A stretch of DNA of 64,000 nt from Lindgomyces ingoldianus (lineage: Eukaryota; Ascomycota; Dothideomycetes; Pleosporales; Lindgomycetaceae), in NCBI RefSeq assembly GCF_010093535.1, contig NW_022985172.1, positions 1,002,340 through 1,066,339 of the forward strand. The letters run 5' to 3'. Under the pieces are notes generated by a model. The model was not told the origin of the DNA. It did no database searches and worked only from the letters and a program-made list of their open reading frames with translations. The first letter of the stretch is position 1; each line of letters opens with the position of its first letter. Shown here one piece after another: positions 49,087 to 60,536 of the stretch. The position numbers and the translations under genes were made by a program.

Positions 49087-49655
49087 TTAAGCCTTACTTT
49101 ATATAATAAGTGTCGCGTATACTAAGAGCCTTGGCTGGGGCTTAGAGCCTATACTGAGAGCCTTGGCTAGGGCTCGGAGCCTGGGACTGGGGCTCAGAGC
49201 CTGGGACGCAGCTCGGGATCTGGAGATATGATGTTCCGAAGCTCGGTGTATATAAGGAGAGCCTTCAGCTCTCTTAGATAGCAGAGTCACTTCATCCGAT
49301 CTTCTAAACAGCTACTGCCAGGCTATTTTATCCTCCACACTATATCTACTACTATTATATACCTCTTGCTATTTTAAACTCTGCCTATGTATAGGGAGGG
49401 TTCTAGAGAGAGAACGCCTCTAGAAAAAAAGCTGTTTTATATACTACTATTATCTGTTACGTCCCTACCGCACTATGCGGTTTACGGATGGACTTCCGTA
49501 GGTTCCCCTAGAATGCCCCACCGCCTTGACGAACAAGGATGGAACCCGTTTATGCTGGAATGGGAAGAGATGATAGGCCCGGACGAACAGGGTCCGACGC
49601 ACACGGACCAATTGTTAGGCGAGTGCCTTGTCTAATAGAGACGTGAAGGAAAACG
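49087..49655 (+). repeat. LTR-retrotransposon 5' end remnant with tandem repeats
   Basis: The sequence from 49111 (TGTCGCG) has an LTR-like layout: GC-rich upstream part with about three copies of a 27-30 bp unit containing GAGCCTTGGCTGGGGCT and GAGCCTGGGA (49127-49208), a TATA-like GTATATAAG at 49247-49255, and a C/T-rich leader. An 82-codon open frame (49387-49635) is not recognised and probably belongs to the element's leader or gag start. Largely un-RIPed. Low certainty: no partner LTR is in the window. Confidence 0.4.
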
Positions 49656-50085
49656 TGTAACAGCCTACAAGAAGTAGCATTAGGATACTGCACACTCTTG
49701 CATGCTTAGGCAACCTACAACACAGTTTTGTAGACTGCTAGCTACTATATAGACTAGAGAAAGATCAACTTTAAGAAGGTGTAATTAACGTTTAGTTTAT
49801 TTCTATATAGACTAAGTAGCATTACAAGCTTTCTAAAGAGATGCAATACTAGTTGTATATTTTACACTATATATACCTCTCTTCCTGTTCAACTAAATCG
49901 TTTGACCCAGCGCCTTATACCGCTGTCTAGGGGCAAACCACGATCAGGCCTACCCTACTCTTCCTCTCCGTTCCTATCCTCCCTTGCGCCATTAGCTGGA
50001 CCGTACACCTAGTGACGTCGCACTCTTGCTGTCATACCCTCTTAAGGCCTGAGTACTTGCAATACTATAAGTAAGGATTATAACA
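49656..50085 (+). repeat. LTR-like block, plus orientation
   Basis: 430 bp with TGTAACAGCC start and GGATTATAACA end (TG...CA). A diverged copy in inverted orientation begins at 50878. A related remnant lies at 37540-37790. Confidence 0.6.
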
Positions 50086-50877
50086 TTAATCACTACCTTC
50101 TCTAACAAAGTATAAATCCTTTATAACCCCTTCCTAGTGATTTGTCTAGGCTAGGGCAGTTCTATTAGGAAGCACAAGGCTCTCTATAAATGTGGAACTA
50201 GAGCTTACAAAGCAGATTAGGAATTTGCAAACAGAGCTAGCAAGTCTTTACTATAAAATAAATAAAAAAGAAAGCACTATAGCTAAAAAGTTACTACAAC
50301 TAGCACTCTCTAGACCTTTTAAAAGAGATCTAGAGAACTTGAAGGCATTCTTTACCTATTGCTAGCTATACATAGATTATAACTAAGGAGCCTTTAAAAC
50401 TAACAGTGAAATAGTCTCCTAGATAGGCCTCCACCTTAATAGGCTACCCGCTATCTAGTTTTAACCACACGCGGACAAATAGAACAGTTATAAAAGACTA
50501 GAGATGAGCCTATGTAAGGAAACTAAAGAAATCTTTAAAAGCATTTATAAGTTTAAAAAAGCCATTACCTTAATCTACAGCCTAGTAGACAAAGCAGCTG
50601 TGGCAGCAGACAAGATAGATAACCTTAAACAAGAAAAAGGCACAGTCTAGTTCCACGCTGCACACTTTTAAGAACAACAAGCAATCTGTAGATAGATAGA
50701 CTAGAAATCCCTGTGTTAAATGTTCTACTAGAGATTACATAATATAATTAAGAACAAGTTTACTTATACTAAAAAACTAAAAAATTTAAGAAGTTTATAA
50801 AACTTATAACCCTCTTTAATAATTAACACTAAGAATGTAACTATAAAAAGAAGAAAGACATAGAATAGCAACCTGTC
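50086..50877 (+). pseudogene. Retrotransposon gag remnant, RIP-broken
   Basis: From about 50185 the plus strand reads as a gag-like protein through a few stops: a Glu/Leu-rich coiled N-terminus (50185-50330); a block with Leu-Glu-Asn-Leu-Lys-Ala-Phe-Phe (50332-50355); then a helix-rich capsid-like part up to 50870. It lacks a zinc knuckle and any pol. It follows the LTR at 49656 directly, so it is probably that element's gag, cut off by the inverted LTR on the right. Confidence 0.55.
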
Positions 50878-51318
50878 TGTTACAATCCTTGCTTTAGGAA
50901 GCACTCGGGTCAATGTTATTCCTAGTGAGTTAGGGCGGAGGGTACAGGCCGACGATAGGGTGTACAGTCCTACGTAATGGCTAATAGGCTAATAGAGTAG
51001 GGTAGAGCGACTAGATTGTAGTTTGTACCTATAGCAGCAGTATAGTAGCTAGGTTAAACAGTCCTGTTAGACAGAATTAGAGGTATATATGTTGCAAGAT
51101 ATACAAATAGTATTATAGCTCTTTAGAAAGCTAGAATGCTACTTAGTCTATGTAAAAAATAAACTAAATGTTAAACACACTTTCTAAAAGTTATTTAAAG
51201 TTAGAACTATATACATGTCTAATAGTGCTAAGAACAAGTTATGTAAGTTTACTAAGTTTATAGTATAGTAAACTTGTTTAACTTATTAAACTTATTTAAT
51301 TTGCAGCCTACTGTTTTA
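50878..51318 (-). repeat. Inverted LTR copy
   Basis: The minus strand matches the block at 49656-50085. Its 3' end (GGATTGTAACA complement) sits at 50878, and shared blocks include the TTTAGTTTATTT and AGACTAAGTAGCATT stretches. The outer end near 51318 is approximate. Parts are un-RIPed (50890-51000). Confidence 0.6.
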
Positions 51319-52124
51319 TTAGATAATGCATTCTTCTATAATTATAAGCAGCTGCGCTGCTTTTACATCTTCTAATTAGTCTGTAAATAATTCCTGTCCT
51401 AACCTAGCTAGATTATAGAGTACCTTAGGTAGAGTTATGTTAGTCTAACTATAGACTATAACACGCTTCCTTCTCTTCTTAGCAGCGTCCTTGCTGCTCT
51501 GCTTACACAACTACGTTAGTAAAAGCTTATTTATAAAGTAAGCGTTTACTTACTAGAAAGTGTCTATAACATCTATCTTTTTTATACTAAATAGATTACT
51601 AGTTTTATTTATTGTGTTATATTTACACTGCCCTTTATTTTAATTCTTTTTATTAGATAAAAATAAGGCTCTATAACACTTACTAGTTATTAAAGTTATC
51701 TTATATACTAACTTTATCCTTAGACAGGTGCGTAGAGTGTGTAAAGAAAAATAATTAGTGTAACACTTTTATTTCTAACACAGCATAAAACTAGTTAAAG
51801 AAAAAGAGAGAGAAGCTTTTATAGTCTACTAAGGCTTTAAAGGTTTAGAAGTAAAAGCTTTTAAAAAAGCATATAAAGCAAATTTGCAAGTAGATCTATT
51901 TGCTGTAAAAAATAGTAAAGGTAAAAAAAAAGATGTGTTCTAAATAGAATTATATCTAAAAATTACTAGATTTGCTTAAGGCTTGTTGTACATAGTACTT
52001 AAAGGGGGATCTTTTTTTTTAGACAAGATAGCAGCTTTTAAAGCAGTAGTAGAGAGTTAATTACCTTCTTAACCTCTTTCTACAGGTACTTATCTCTAAA
52101 GACTGCTGCTATCTAATAATAACA
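51319..52124. other. RIP-degraded sequence, unassigned
   Basis: AT-rich, with no reading frame. It may be the 3' part of the minus-strand Gypsy element that resumes at 53980 beyond A4, but no LTR or motif shows this. Confidence 0.35.
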
Positions 52125-52126
52125 TA

Positions 52127-53979
52127 ACGTACCTAACAGGTTAGCCGGCTACACAGGTTGGCCAGCTACTTTTACTAAGCCTCTACTACACTCTACCTAT
52201 CTACATAATGCTTTAACAACAACACTAGATTAAATCTTCTAAAAAACATTAGATATAGCTTGCTCTTTAAGCTTTTAAATAAGACTTAAAACTTTTCTTA
52301 TAACATGCTATAGCTATCTATAATGTCTCTTACACAATACTAAGTAATTAACACGCTAGACAGCCTTTAGAAGCAGAATGCTAGCTTAAATTAAAGAATT
52401 TTACTAAGCTTAAAAAAAAGTAGTTATTAAGTATATACTTAAGCTTATTATATGCAGATTTTCTTTTAAGCTTATAGCTATAGCTAATATAGCTAATTTT
52501 TTATATGTAGAGTGTAATCTAGGCTAGGTTAGCTTAAACTAGCCTAGTATATAAGTTAAGCACTGCTTTAAGTTTATAATAAAGTTTAATTATAAGTATA
52601 ATTATAAAAAAGTGCTTTATAAGAATTTAAAAGTTATCTAGGGCTAGTAGCTAACATAAAAGCTAAGTATAGTATTTAAAATAAAGACATGTATAACTTT
52701 AATAAGTTAAGCTTTATAATAGGCTAGATATTAACTAAAGTAGTTATTATAGCTTTAAAAAGATAAAAACAGCTAAAAGTAATAGTTATAGTAAAGTAAT
52801 AAAAAGTAAATAATAGTTATCTAAGGTATTAACATAATAAAGTAAGCTATTTTACTCTTTATTATTTTTAAAGGCTGCTATTACTTTTTTACTTAGTATA
52901 AAAAAAGAATCTACTTTAGAACTAAGTTATTATAGTCTTTAAAAATAGCTAGATAATAAATAAGCTTAGGCTATAATAGTTAAAGTACTTTAATAAGTAT
53001 ATAAAAAAAAGTTATAAGCGCTTATTAGCTTTTTATTATTAATAGCTATAAAAGCTATAACTTACTTAATTTTTAGTAGTACTATAAAAAAATAAAACTA
53101 TTACTATTTATATAATTTTACACTTATTACACTTTTATAGCTTTTTAATATAGGTTGTTTTACCTCTTTAAAAAAGGTGTATAGACACTAAGCTAAAGAT
53201 TTTATATATAACTAAATTACTTATATTATAAAACTTAAGTTTCTACTATGCTTTATATATACTTATAATGTAGTAATTACTTTTAGTAATATTTAAAAAT
53301 AGTTTTAAAGCGCTAGTTTAGTCTTATTTAACTTAAAATAAGTTAAAATAGCTCTTAACATCTAGTTATGTACTCTATTACTACTACTACTTATTAATAA
53401 TAAGCTCTAGCAGTTATAAACTTTAAGTAATACTTTTAAATTTAGGTTATAATTAATGCTTATAAAAGTAAAAATTTAGAGGTATATAGGTAGCTTACTA
53501 ATGTCTATAGTAAAGGCTTTTAAGAAAGTTTTAAAAGAGGCATTAATTATTACGCATAAGCTAGTGTTAGTGTAAAAGGAGATTATAAAGCTTTAAGCAG
53601 TAAATAAGGCTGCTACATAACATAGATTACATAAAAGAAAGTAGATTTAAGTAAAAAAAACTTTAATAATTAAAAATAAAGCTTATTTAACTACTTTAAA
53701 GAAGTTTAGAGCGCGTAGTAATAAGAAAAAGCTAAAGACGTAGGTGCGCGCTAAAAAAAGTAAGCTAAGTTAAAAGTAATATAAGTAGTGTAATTAGACT
53801 AGGCATAACTTGTGTATATATAAGAAAGTAGTAGAAGTAGACTTTAAATAATATCTTATGTTATATTGCTTTATACAGGGCTAAAGTAGGCTGTTTTGCG
53901 CTAGAATAGGGTAGTTTTAGTAGGGGCTTGGCAAAAGTAGCCGGCCAACCCGTGTGGCCGGCCAACCCGTTAGGTACGT
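52127..53979 (+). mobile_element. A4: full-length Fot1-type transposon, family A, plus orientation
   Basis: 1853 bp flanked by TA (52125-52126, 53980-53981). The only A copy oriented left to right. Its right terminal repeat (about 53930-53979) is nearly un-RIPed. Broken transposase on the plus strand, zinc-knuckle tail near 53790-53830. Confidence 0.92.
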
Positions 53980-54179
53980 TAGTTATTTCTGTTAAATTAG
54001 GTGCGTTATTGCCTAGCTAGTTTCTTTTAGAAGAGTTTAGAGGTACTTTTACACTAACTACTGCGCATTTTATAGGTTCTTAGCTAGTTTCTAGGTGTTC
54101 TTACTAGTAAGCTATCTAATCTATTTTACTAAAAAAATAATTTATTTCTTTAGTTACTAATAATTTATTTTACTTTATA

Positions 54180-54886
54180 TTCTGTTTCTATTTCTTCTTA
54201 TCTCTATATAGACAAGGGAACTTTCTTAGGTGCTTTCTCTAGCCTAGAGATGTAGAACTATAGGTGTATTTTTATGTGTAGGGGAAGCTTTAGTTTATAG
54301 TTATCTTATTAAGTTTATAAAACTTTATAAGGTTCTATTTTTCTTTCTATAAGCTTTTTTAAGAGTCTAGGTATCTTAAAGTTTTTTATTTCTAAGTATA
54401 CATAATCTCTAAGATAGATTTTTAGTCTACATTCTTATATTTAATTTACATATTACTTTATTATTTCTTAACTAGATTTAGCTTTAATTACTAATTTTTT
54501 ATATATGCTTTATAGACTTATTAGATAGTTAATTAATTCTAGTAAATTTATAGGCTAACTTTTATAAAGTGTAAAGTAGAGGTAATAACTAAAGTTAGCT
54601 TTATATAGTGTTTTCTTTGTTATAGCAGATTCTACTATGTTAATAGTAAGCTGTGCTATAAAAAGCTATTCTGCCTAGTTATCTTATTTATAGAAAACAT
54701 ACTTTTTTAAGTATTTTTCTACTTTAGTGTTTACCTATTTAGTTTATCTGTCTATTTACAAGTAATACACTATAGATAACTTATATGTTATGCTAAAGTG
54801 CCTTATAGCTACTTTTTAGAACTTACTAGTAAATAGCTTGTCTTTATTAGAGATAATAATTTTAGAACATCTATGTACTAAAACTA
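54180..54886 (-). pseudogene. Gypsy integrase C-terminal part, RIP-broken
   Basis: The minus strand from 54886 downward shows the integrase block with Asp-Arg-Gln (about 54735), Tyr-Leu-x-Lys-Tyr-Val-Phe-Tyr (54710-54690) and Ala-Glu around 54670. It is followed near 54290-54220 by the tail block with His-Lys-Asn-Thr-Pro-Ile-Val-Leu-His-Leu, corresponding to the His-Pro-Val-Phe-His segment of Gypsy polyproteins. Many stop codons. Confidence 0.65.
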
Positions 54887-55715
54887 ACGTACCTAACGGG
54901 TTAGCCGGCCACACAGGTTGGCCAGCTACTTTTGCCAAGCCCCCACTAAAACCACCCTATTCTAGCGCAAAACAGCCTACTTTAGCCCTGTATAAAGCAA
55001 TATAACATAAGATATTATTTAGAGTCTACTTTTACTACTTTCTTATACATATATAAGTTATGCCTAGTCTAATTGCACAGCTTATATTACCTTTAACTTA
55101 GCTTACTTTTTTTAGCGCGCACTTGTGTTTTTAGCTTCTTTTTATTAGTACGCGCTCTAAACTTTTTTAAAGCAGTTAGATAAGCTTTATTTTTAACTAT
55201 TAAAGTTTTTTTTACTTAAATTTACTTTCTTTTATGTAATTTATATTACATAGCAGCTTTATTTACTGCTTAAAGCTTTATAATCTTCTTTTATACTAAC
55301 ACTAGCTTATGTGTAATAATTACTGCTCTCTTTAAAACCCTTTTAAAGGCCTTTACTATAAATATTAGTCAGCTATCTACATGCTTCTAAATTCTTACCT
55401 TTATAAGCATTAATTATAACCTAAATTTAAAAGTATTACTTAGGGTTTACAACTGCTAGGGCTTATTATTAATAAGTAGTAGTAGTAATAAAGTACATAA
55501 CTAGATATTAAAAGCTATTTTAACTTATTTTAGGTTAAATAAGACTAAACTAGCACTTTAAACCCCTTTTTAAATATTACTAAAAGTAATTACTGCATTA
55601 TAAGTGCATATAAAGCATAGTAGAAACTTAAGTTTTATAATATAAGTAATCTAGTTATATATAAAATTTTTAGCTTAGCGCTTATACACTTTTTTTAAAA
55701 GAGTAAAACAATCTA

Positions 55716-57555
55716 ACATGGTCCACAAGCGAATGTTCAACACAAGCGAGTGTTCCGCCCCACCACTAAAACGCAGCCAACCTACTACTAACTGCGATGC
55801 ATTAACAACTATACAATTAATTATCTTTAAAAGAGGCTAGAATTAACCTAGCTATTTAAGCTCTTAATAGAGACGCGTCTTTAACTAAGAGGCGCACTAC
55901 AGCACTTTATAATGTTAATTAAATAGCTCTCTGCTAACAACGCGTAGGGATAACTATGTAACACAACTGTATAGCTAACAACAAGAAGCGTACAAAGCTA
56001 GAAGAGAAAGTAATTATTAAGCATATACTTAATCTAGATTCCTAAGGATTTGCGCCTACTCTAGGTGCTGTACAAGAGATGGCTAACAAGCTTCTTACTA
56101 AGCGCGGCGCTCTACTAGCAGGTATTAACTAGCCATCTAACTTTGTTGCGTGTACGCTAGCAGTTAAAACCTACCTTAGCTAACTATATAATTACTAATA
56201 AGTAAAATGTAAAGATTTAGTAATTATAAGTAAGTAGTTTAAGCTTATAAAAGCTATATAATTAAAGTATAGCATTATAAATTAAAACACATATAATTTT
56301 AACAAGACAGGCTTTTAGATAGGGGTTATATTAAGCTAAATAGTTGTTATAGGCACAGATAAACATAATTAGCTAAAGGCTATACAGCTAGGCAACTGTA
56401 AATAGGTAACAGTTATTGCAGGCATTAACGCAGATAGGTAGGCAATACCTTTATACACAATCTTTAAAGGCAAGCATTACCTATCTGCTTAGTATAAGGA
56501 TAAGAATATAGTAAAGGACTAGGCTATTAGTGTTAGCAATAATAGCTAGATAACTAATAAACATAAAATTACATAGCTAAAGCACTTTAATTTACACATA
56601 AAAGATTACTTAGTAGGCTTATAGTAGCTACTTATTTTTAATAGCTATAAGAGCTATTACTCTGTTAAATTCCTAGAGCTCTGTAAGAAGAGGCGTATTA
56701 TAGCGCTCTGTATGCCAGCACACGCGTTACATATTCTACAGCTGCTTAATGTTAGCTGCTTTTTGCTGTTAAAGCGCGCGTATAGTACTAAGATTAGCTA
56801 GTTAATTTACTACTAAATTAACTATATTAACAAGCTAACCTTTCTACTAGCCTTTAAAGCAGCATTTAGTTGCTTAATTATAATAGATAATATCTACACA
56901 GGCTTTAGAGCTATAGGACTAGTCCTATTTAACCTAGAGCTAGTGCTCTTAAAGCTTAATATACAGCTACTTAATTAGCTAGCTACTCTACTACTAAATA
57001 CTGCTTAAGAGGCTTAAACACCTAGTAATTCTTATAAAGTTAAAGCTTAGTTAACTCTACTATATAATTAAATTTAAAGGCATTAGAATTTGTTTTCTTT
57101 TGCTATACTTAATCTAGTAAAGCAGCTAAGTAAAGGCGCTACTAAAATAGCTTATGTTACTGTTCTATAGCGCAATTAAGCAGCTGCCCTAGAGAGGGCC
57201 TGTAAGGCAGCTATAAAGCATAAGCAGCGTAAAAAAAAGTAAATTTAAAAAAAAGAAACTCTAATAAGTTATTAAGGCTTTAAGTTAAGTACTTAGCAGC
57301 TTACTAGTATAGCAGGAGGTAGTAAAATGCCTTAGGAGGAGTTAACTGCTAAAAGCAGCGCAGCGCGCGTACAGCGCTACAAGTGCTGTAATAAGCCTAG
57401 GCATAACTCTTATACATGTAAGAATATTAAATAATCTTATAGTAGTTTATTTTATATAGTATATTTTTATATTGTTAAATTAATAGTCTTTAAAGTTAAA
57501 TTTAGTGGTGGGGCGGAACACTTGCTTGTGTTGAACATTCGCTTGTGGACCATGT
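55716..57555 (+). mobile_element. C: third Fot1/pogo-type family, full length
   Basis: 1840 bp flanked by TA (55714-55715, 57556-57557). The terminal inverted repeats, about 54 bp, start ACATGGTCCACAAGCG, contain ACAAGCGARTGTTC twice at 17-bp spacing, and are almost perfectly preserved at both ends. Only one copy lies in the window. RIP is lighter than in A and B. Confidence 0.93.
55900..57430 (+). pseudogene. Fot1/pogo-type transposase of element C, RIP-broken
   Basis: The plus strand reads as a pogo-type DDE transposase with about two dozen stops. N-terminal DNA-binding region with Asn-Lys-Lys-Arg-Thr-Lys-Leu-Glu-Glu-Lys (55979-56010); first catalytic block Asn-Phe-Asn-Lys-Thr-Gly-Phe (about 56295, Asp now Asn); Lys-Ala-Ile-Gln-Leu-Gly-Asn (56365-56395, with RIP changes); Gly-Ile-Asn-Ala-Asp (56420); second block Leu-Leu-Ile-Phe-Asn (56630); Cys-Met-Pro-Ala-His (56710); and a Cys-x-x-Cys/His-Asn zinc-knuckle tail (57380-57415). 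Its sequence differs clearly from A and B, matching its different termini. Confidence 0.75.
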
Positions 57556-58591
57556 TACATTAAAAAGCTATAAAAGATATAATAAGTGTAAAAGTATATA
57601 AATAGTAATAATTTTATTCTTTTTATAGTACTACTAGAAATTAAGTAAGTTATAGCTTTTATAGTTATTAATAATAAAAAGCTAATAAGCACTTATAACC
57701 TTTTTCTTTATATGCTTATTAAAGTGCTTTAACTACTATAGCCTAAGCTTATTTATTGTCTAGCTATTTTTAAAAACTATAATAACCTAGTTCTAAGGCA
57801 GATTCTTCTTCTTATACTAAGTAAAAAAGTAATAGTAGCCTTTAAAAATAATAAAAAGTAAAATAGCTTACTTTATTATATTAATACTTTAAATAACTAT
57901 TATCTACTTTTTATTACTTTACTATATTACCTTTAGCTGTTTTTATTTATTTAAAGCTGTAATAACTACTTTAGTTAATATTTAGCCTATTATAAAGCTT
58001 AACTTATTAAAGTTATATGTGTTTTTATTCTAAATACTATACTTAGCTTTTATGTTAGCTACTAGGTAAAACTAGCCTTAGATAACTTTTAGATTCTTAT
58101 AAAGTGCTTTTTTATAATTATATTTATAATTAAACTTTATTATAAACTTAGGGCAGTGCTTAACTTATATACTAGGCTAGTTTAAGCTAACCTAGCCTAA
58201 ATTACACTCTATATGTAAAAAATTAGCTATATTAGCTATAGCTATAAGCCTAAAAGAAAATTTATGTGTAATAAGCTTAAGTATATACTTAACAACAATT
58301 TTTTTTAAGCTTAGTTAGATTTCTTAATTTAAGCTAGCATTCTGCTTCTAAAGGCTGTCTAGCGCGTTAATTACTTAGTGTTATATAAGAGATATTATAG
58401 ATAGCTATAGTGTGTTATAAGAAAAGTTTTAAGTTTTATTTAAAAGCCTAAAGAGTAAGCTATATTTAACATTTTTTAGAAGATTTAATCTAGTGTTGTT
58501 ATTAAAGCATTATGTAGATAGGTAGAGTGTGGTAGGGGCTTAGCAAAAGTAGCTGGCCAACCTGTGTAGCTAGCTAACCTGTTAGGTACGT

Positions 58592-60536
58592 TATATTTTA
58601 TTTCAGTTTATATATAAACTTCTTAGCTGTAATAGTTTTTTTTAATAGCTATATATATAAATACTTTATAGTTTTATTAAAGGCTACTATTATTATGCTA
58701 CACATTCTTTCTATACTAAGTTTTTTTAATAGAGGAAGTCTTATTATAAAGTCTATAGTAATTATTGTCTATAGCTGCTTTAAGGCTTTAATTAGTTAAA
58801 AGTATCTATATATTTTATGTCTTTAGGGGTTGTTTTTATTACATGCGTTGCATTCTCTAAGTACTTCTATACATAGTTGCTTTATTTTAGGTACTAGCTA
58901 AAAAATAGCAGCCCTTAGCTTTCTCTAGAGAGTGCTAATTCCTAGGTGTCTAAATATTAGAGATTTGTAGTACTTATAGATTAAGTTTTTTTTATCCTTA
59001 TTTAGTTACTATAAGCACATAGAACTCTTCTATAGGCCTAGGTCTATTATACACTAATCCTTTCTTTATTTTTTTAAAAAGGGTAAATTTCTTAGTCCTT
59101 TTTTTTCTATTAAAGTAATTAGGTCTTTAGCTAAGAGCGTTAGCCTACTAGTTTTATGCTTTAAAGATATGCTTAATAATGTAGTTAAACTAGGCAAGTT
59201 CTATTACCTATTATATGTGCATTAGTAATAGTTTCTTTATAGTTAAAAACATAACTAAATTTATTTAGTCTATTATAATGTTAAAACACTTTCTTATTTT
59301 ATGTAGTTCTGTTGCTTATATTTATACTACATTAAGTATTACTTTTAGTTCTTTATTAGGTATGCTATAGTCTGCTTTAGCTCTAAAAAATTTAGCTAAG
59401 TAGTATGCTACTAGGTGCTACTTTTTATCTTCCTATTTTTAGTAGAGTGCTGCACTACTTGCTCTTAAAAATGCGTCTATGTAGATCTTTATATCTAACC
59501 TTAGGTTATACATTTATAGTACCTGTTTAATAGTTACAGCTTACTTTAATACTTTAAAAGCGTTATTTATTTATAAAGTCTAAATAAACTTTATAACTAC
59601 TTATTCTTTTATAGTTATGTTAGTTAATAGTAAAGTAATTTTTAAGTAATCTTTAATTATTTATCTAACATATCTAAATAGTCTAAAAAATCTTTTAATT
59701 TTCTTAACTGTTGTAGGTTCTAGCTATTCTAAAACTTTCTATATCTTAGCTAAGTTAATCTTAATTTTGTTACTATTAATTATAAATTTTAAGTATTTTA
59801 TCTTAGTAATATAAAATTTGCATTTAGAAAGTTATAGATAGAGTTTATATTCTTGTAACTTTTCTAGAACTTTCTGTACCTTCTGTATATAGTCCTCTAG
59901 GCTGTCTTTTATATAGATAAGGACGTTATCTAGATATACTAATATAAAGATGTTAAGGTATAAGTTTAGAGCTATGTTAATAATTCTCTAGAATGTTGCT
60001 AGAGCATTTATTAAGCTAAATAGCATTTCTAGAAGCTTATATAATCTTTATAAAGTTTAAAAGGCTGTAAGCTATTTATCTTTTTCTCTTATTTATCTTT
60101 TATTAAATTTATTCTGTACATTAAACTTTATAAAGTATAAAGTTTCTTTTAGTTAGTTTATAATGTTTTATATAATTAGAAGAGAGAACTATTCTTTAAT
60201 TATATTATTATTTAGGGTTTAGTAATTCTAATAGACTTAGATCTTTTTTTCTTCTTTTTTACAAAGACTACTGCTTAGGCAACTAGGCTGTAGCTTTCTT
60301 AAATATAGCTTTATGCTGACATTTAATTAACATATTTCTATAAGGCTTTCTTTTATGTTTTTATTAGAAGGCAGAGCCTATAGGTTTTTAGGTTAGAATT
60401 ATTTATTAAGTTTATAGCGTGATTCTAGAGTTAATGTAGGGGCAATTCTTCTAGATCTTTAGGTGTCTTAAACATATCTCTGTAGTTCTTATACTTAGTA
60501 GAGATAGTATGCTTCTTTTAGATTCTATAGATACTA
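58592..60536 (-). pseudogene. Gypsy reverse transcriptase, RNase H and integrase start, RIP-broken
   Basis: On the minus strand the catalytic box Val-Tyr-Leu-Asp-Asn-Val-Leu-Ile-Tyr lies near 59945-59918 (second Asp changed to Asn). It is followed leftwards by Glu-Lys-Leu-Gln-Glu-Tyr-Lys-Leu-Tyr-Leu (near 59865-59835) and the Ser-Lys-Cys-Lys-Phe-Tyr block (59830-59810). RNase H with Tyr-Ile-Asp-Ala-Phe follows near 59500, and the integrase N-terminus at 59100-58600. Stops are frequent. This clearly assigns the element to Ty3/Gypsy. Confidence 0.75.

Larger units (their letters stand above)
54887..58591 (-). mobile_element. A5: family-A Fot1 transposon interrupted by element C
   Basis: TA on both sides (54885-54886, 58592-58593). 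Host parts 54887-55715 and 57556-58591 make a normal full-length A copy in minus orientation. The left terminal repeat is little mutated, the right one is RIPed. It is itself inserted in the integrase region of a Gypsy element. Confidence 0.9.

Noticed and set aside
49099..49290. 63-codon minus-strand frame
   Set aside because: Made by tandem repeats of an LTR-like region; no protein features.
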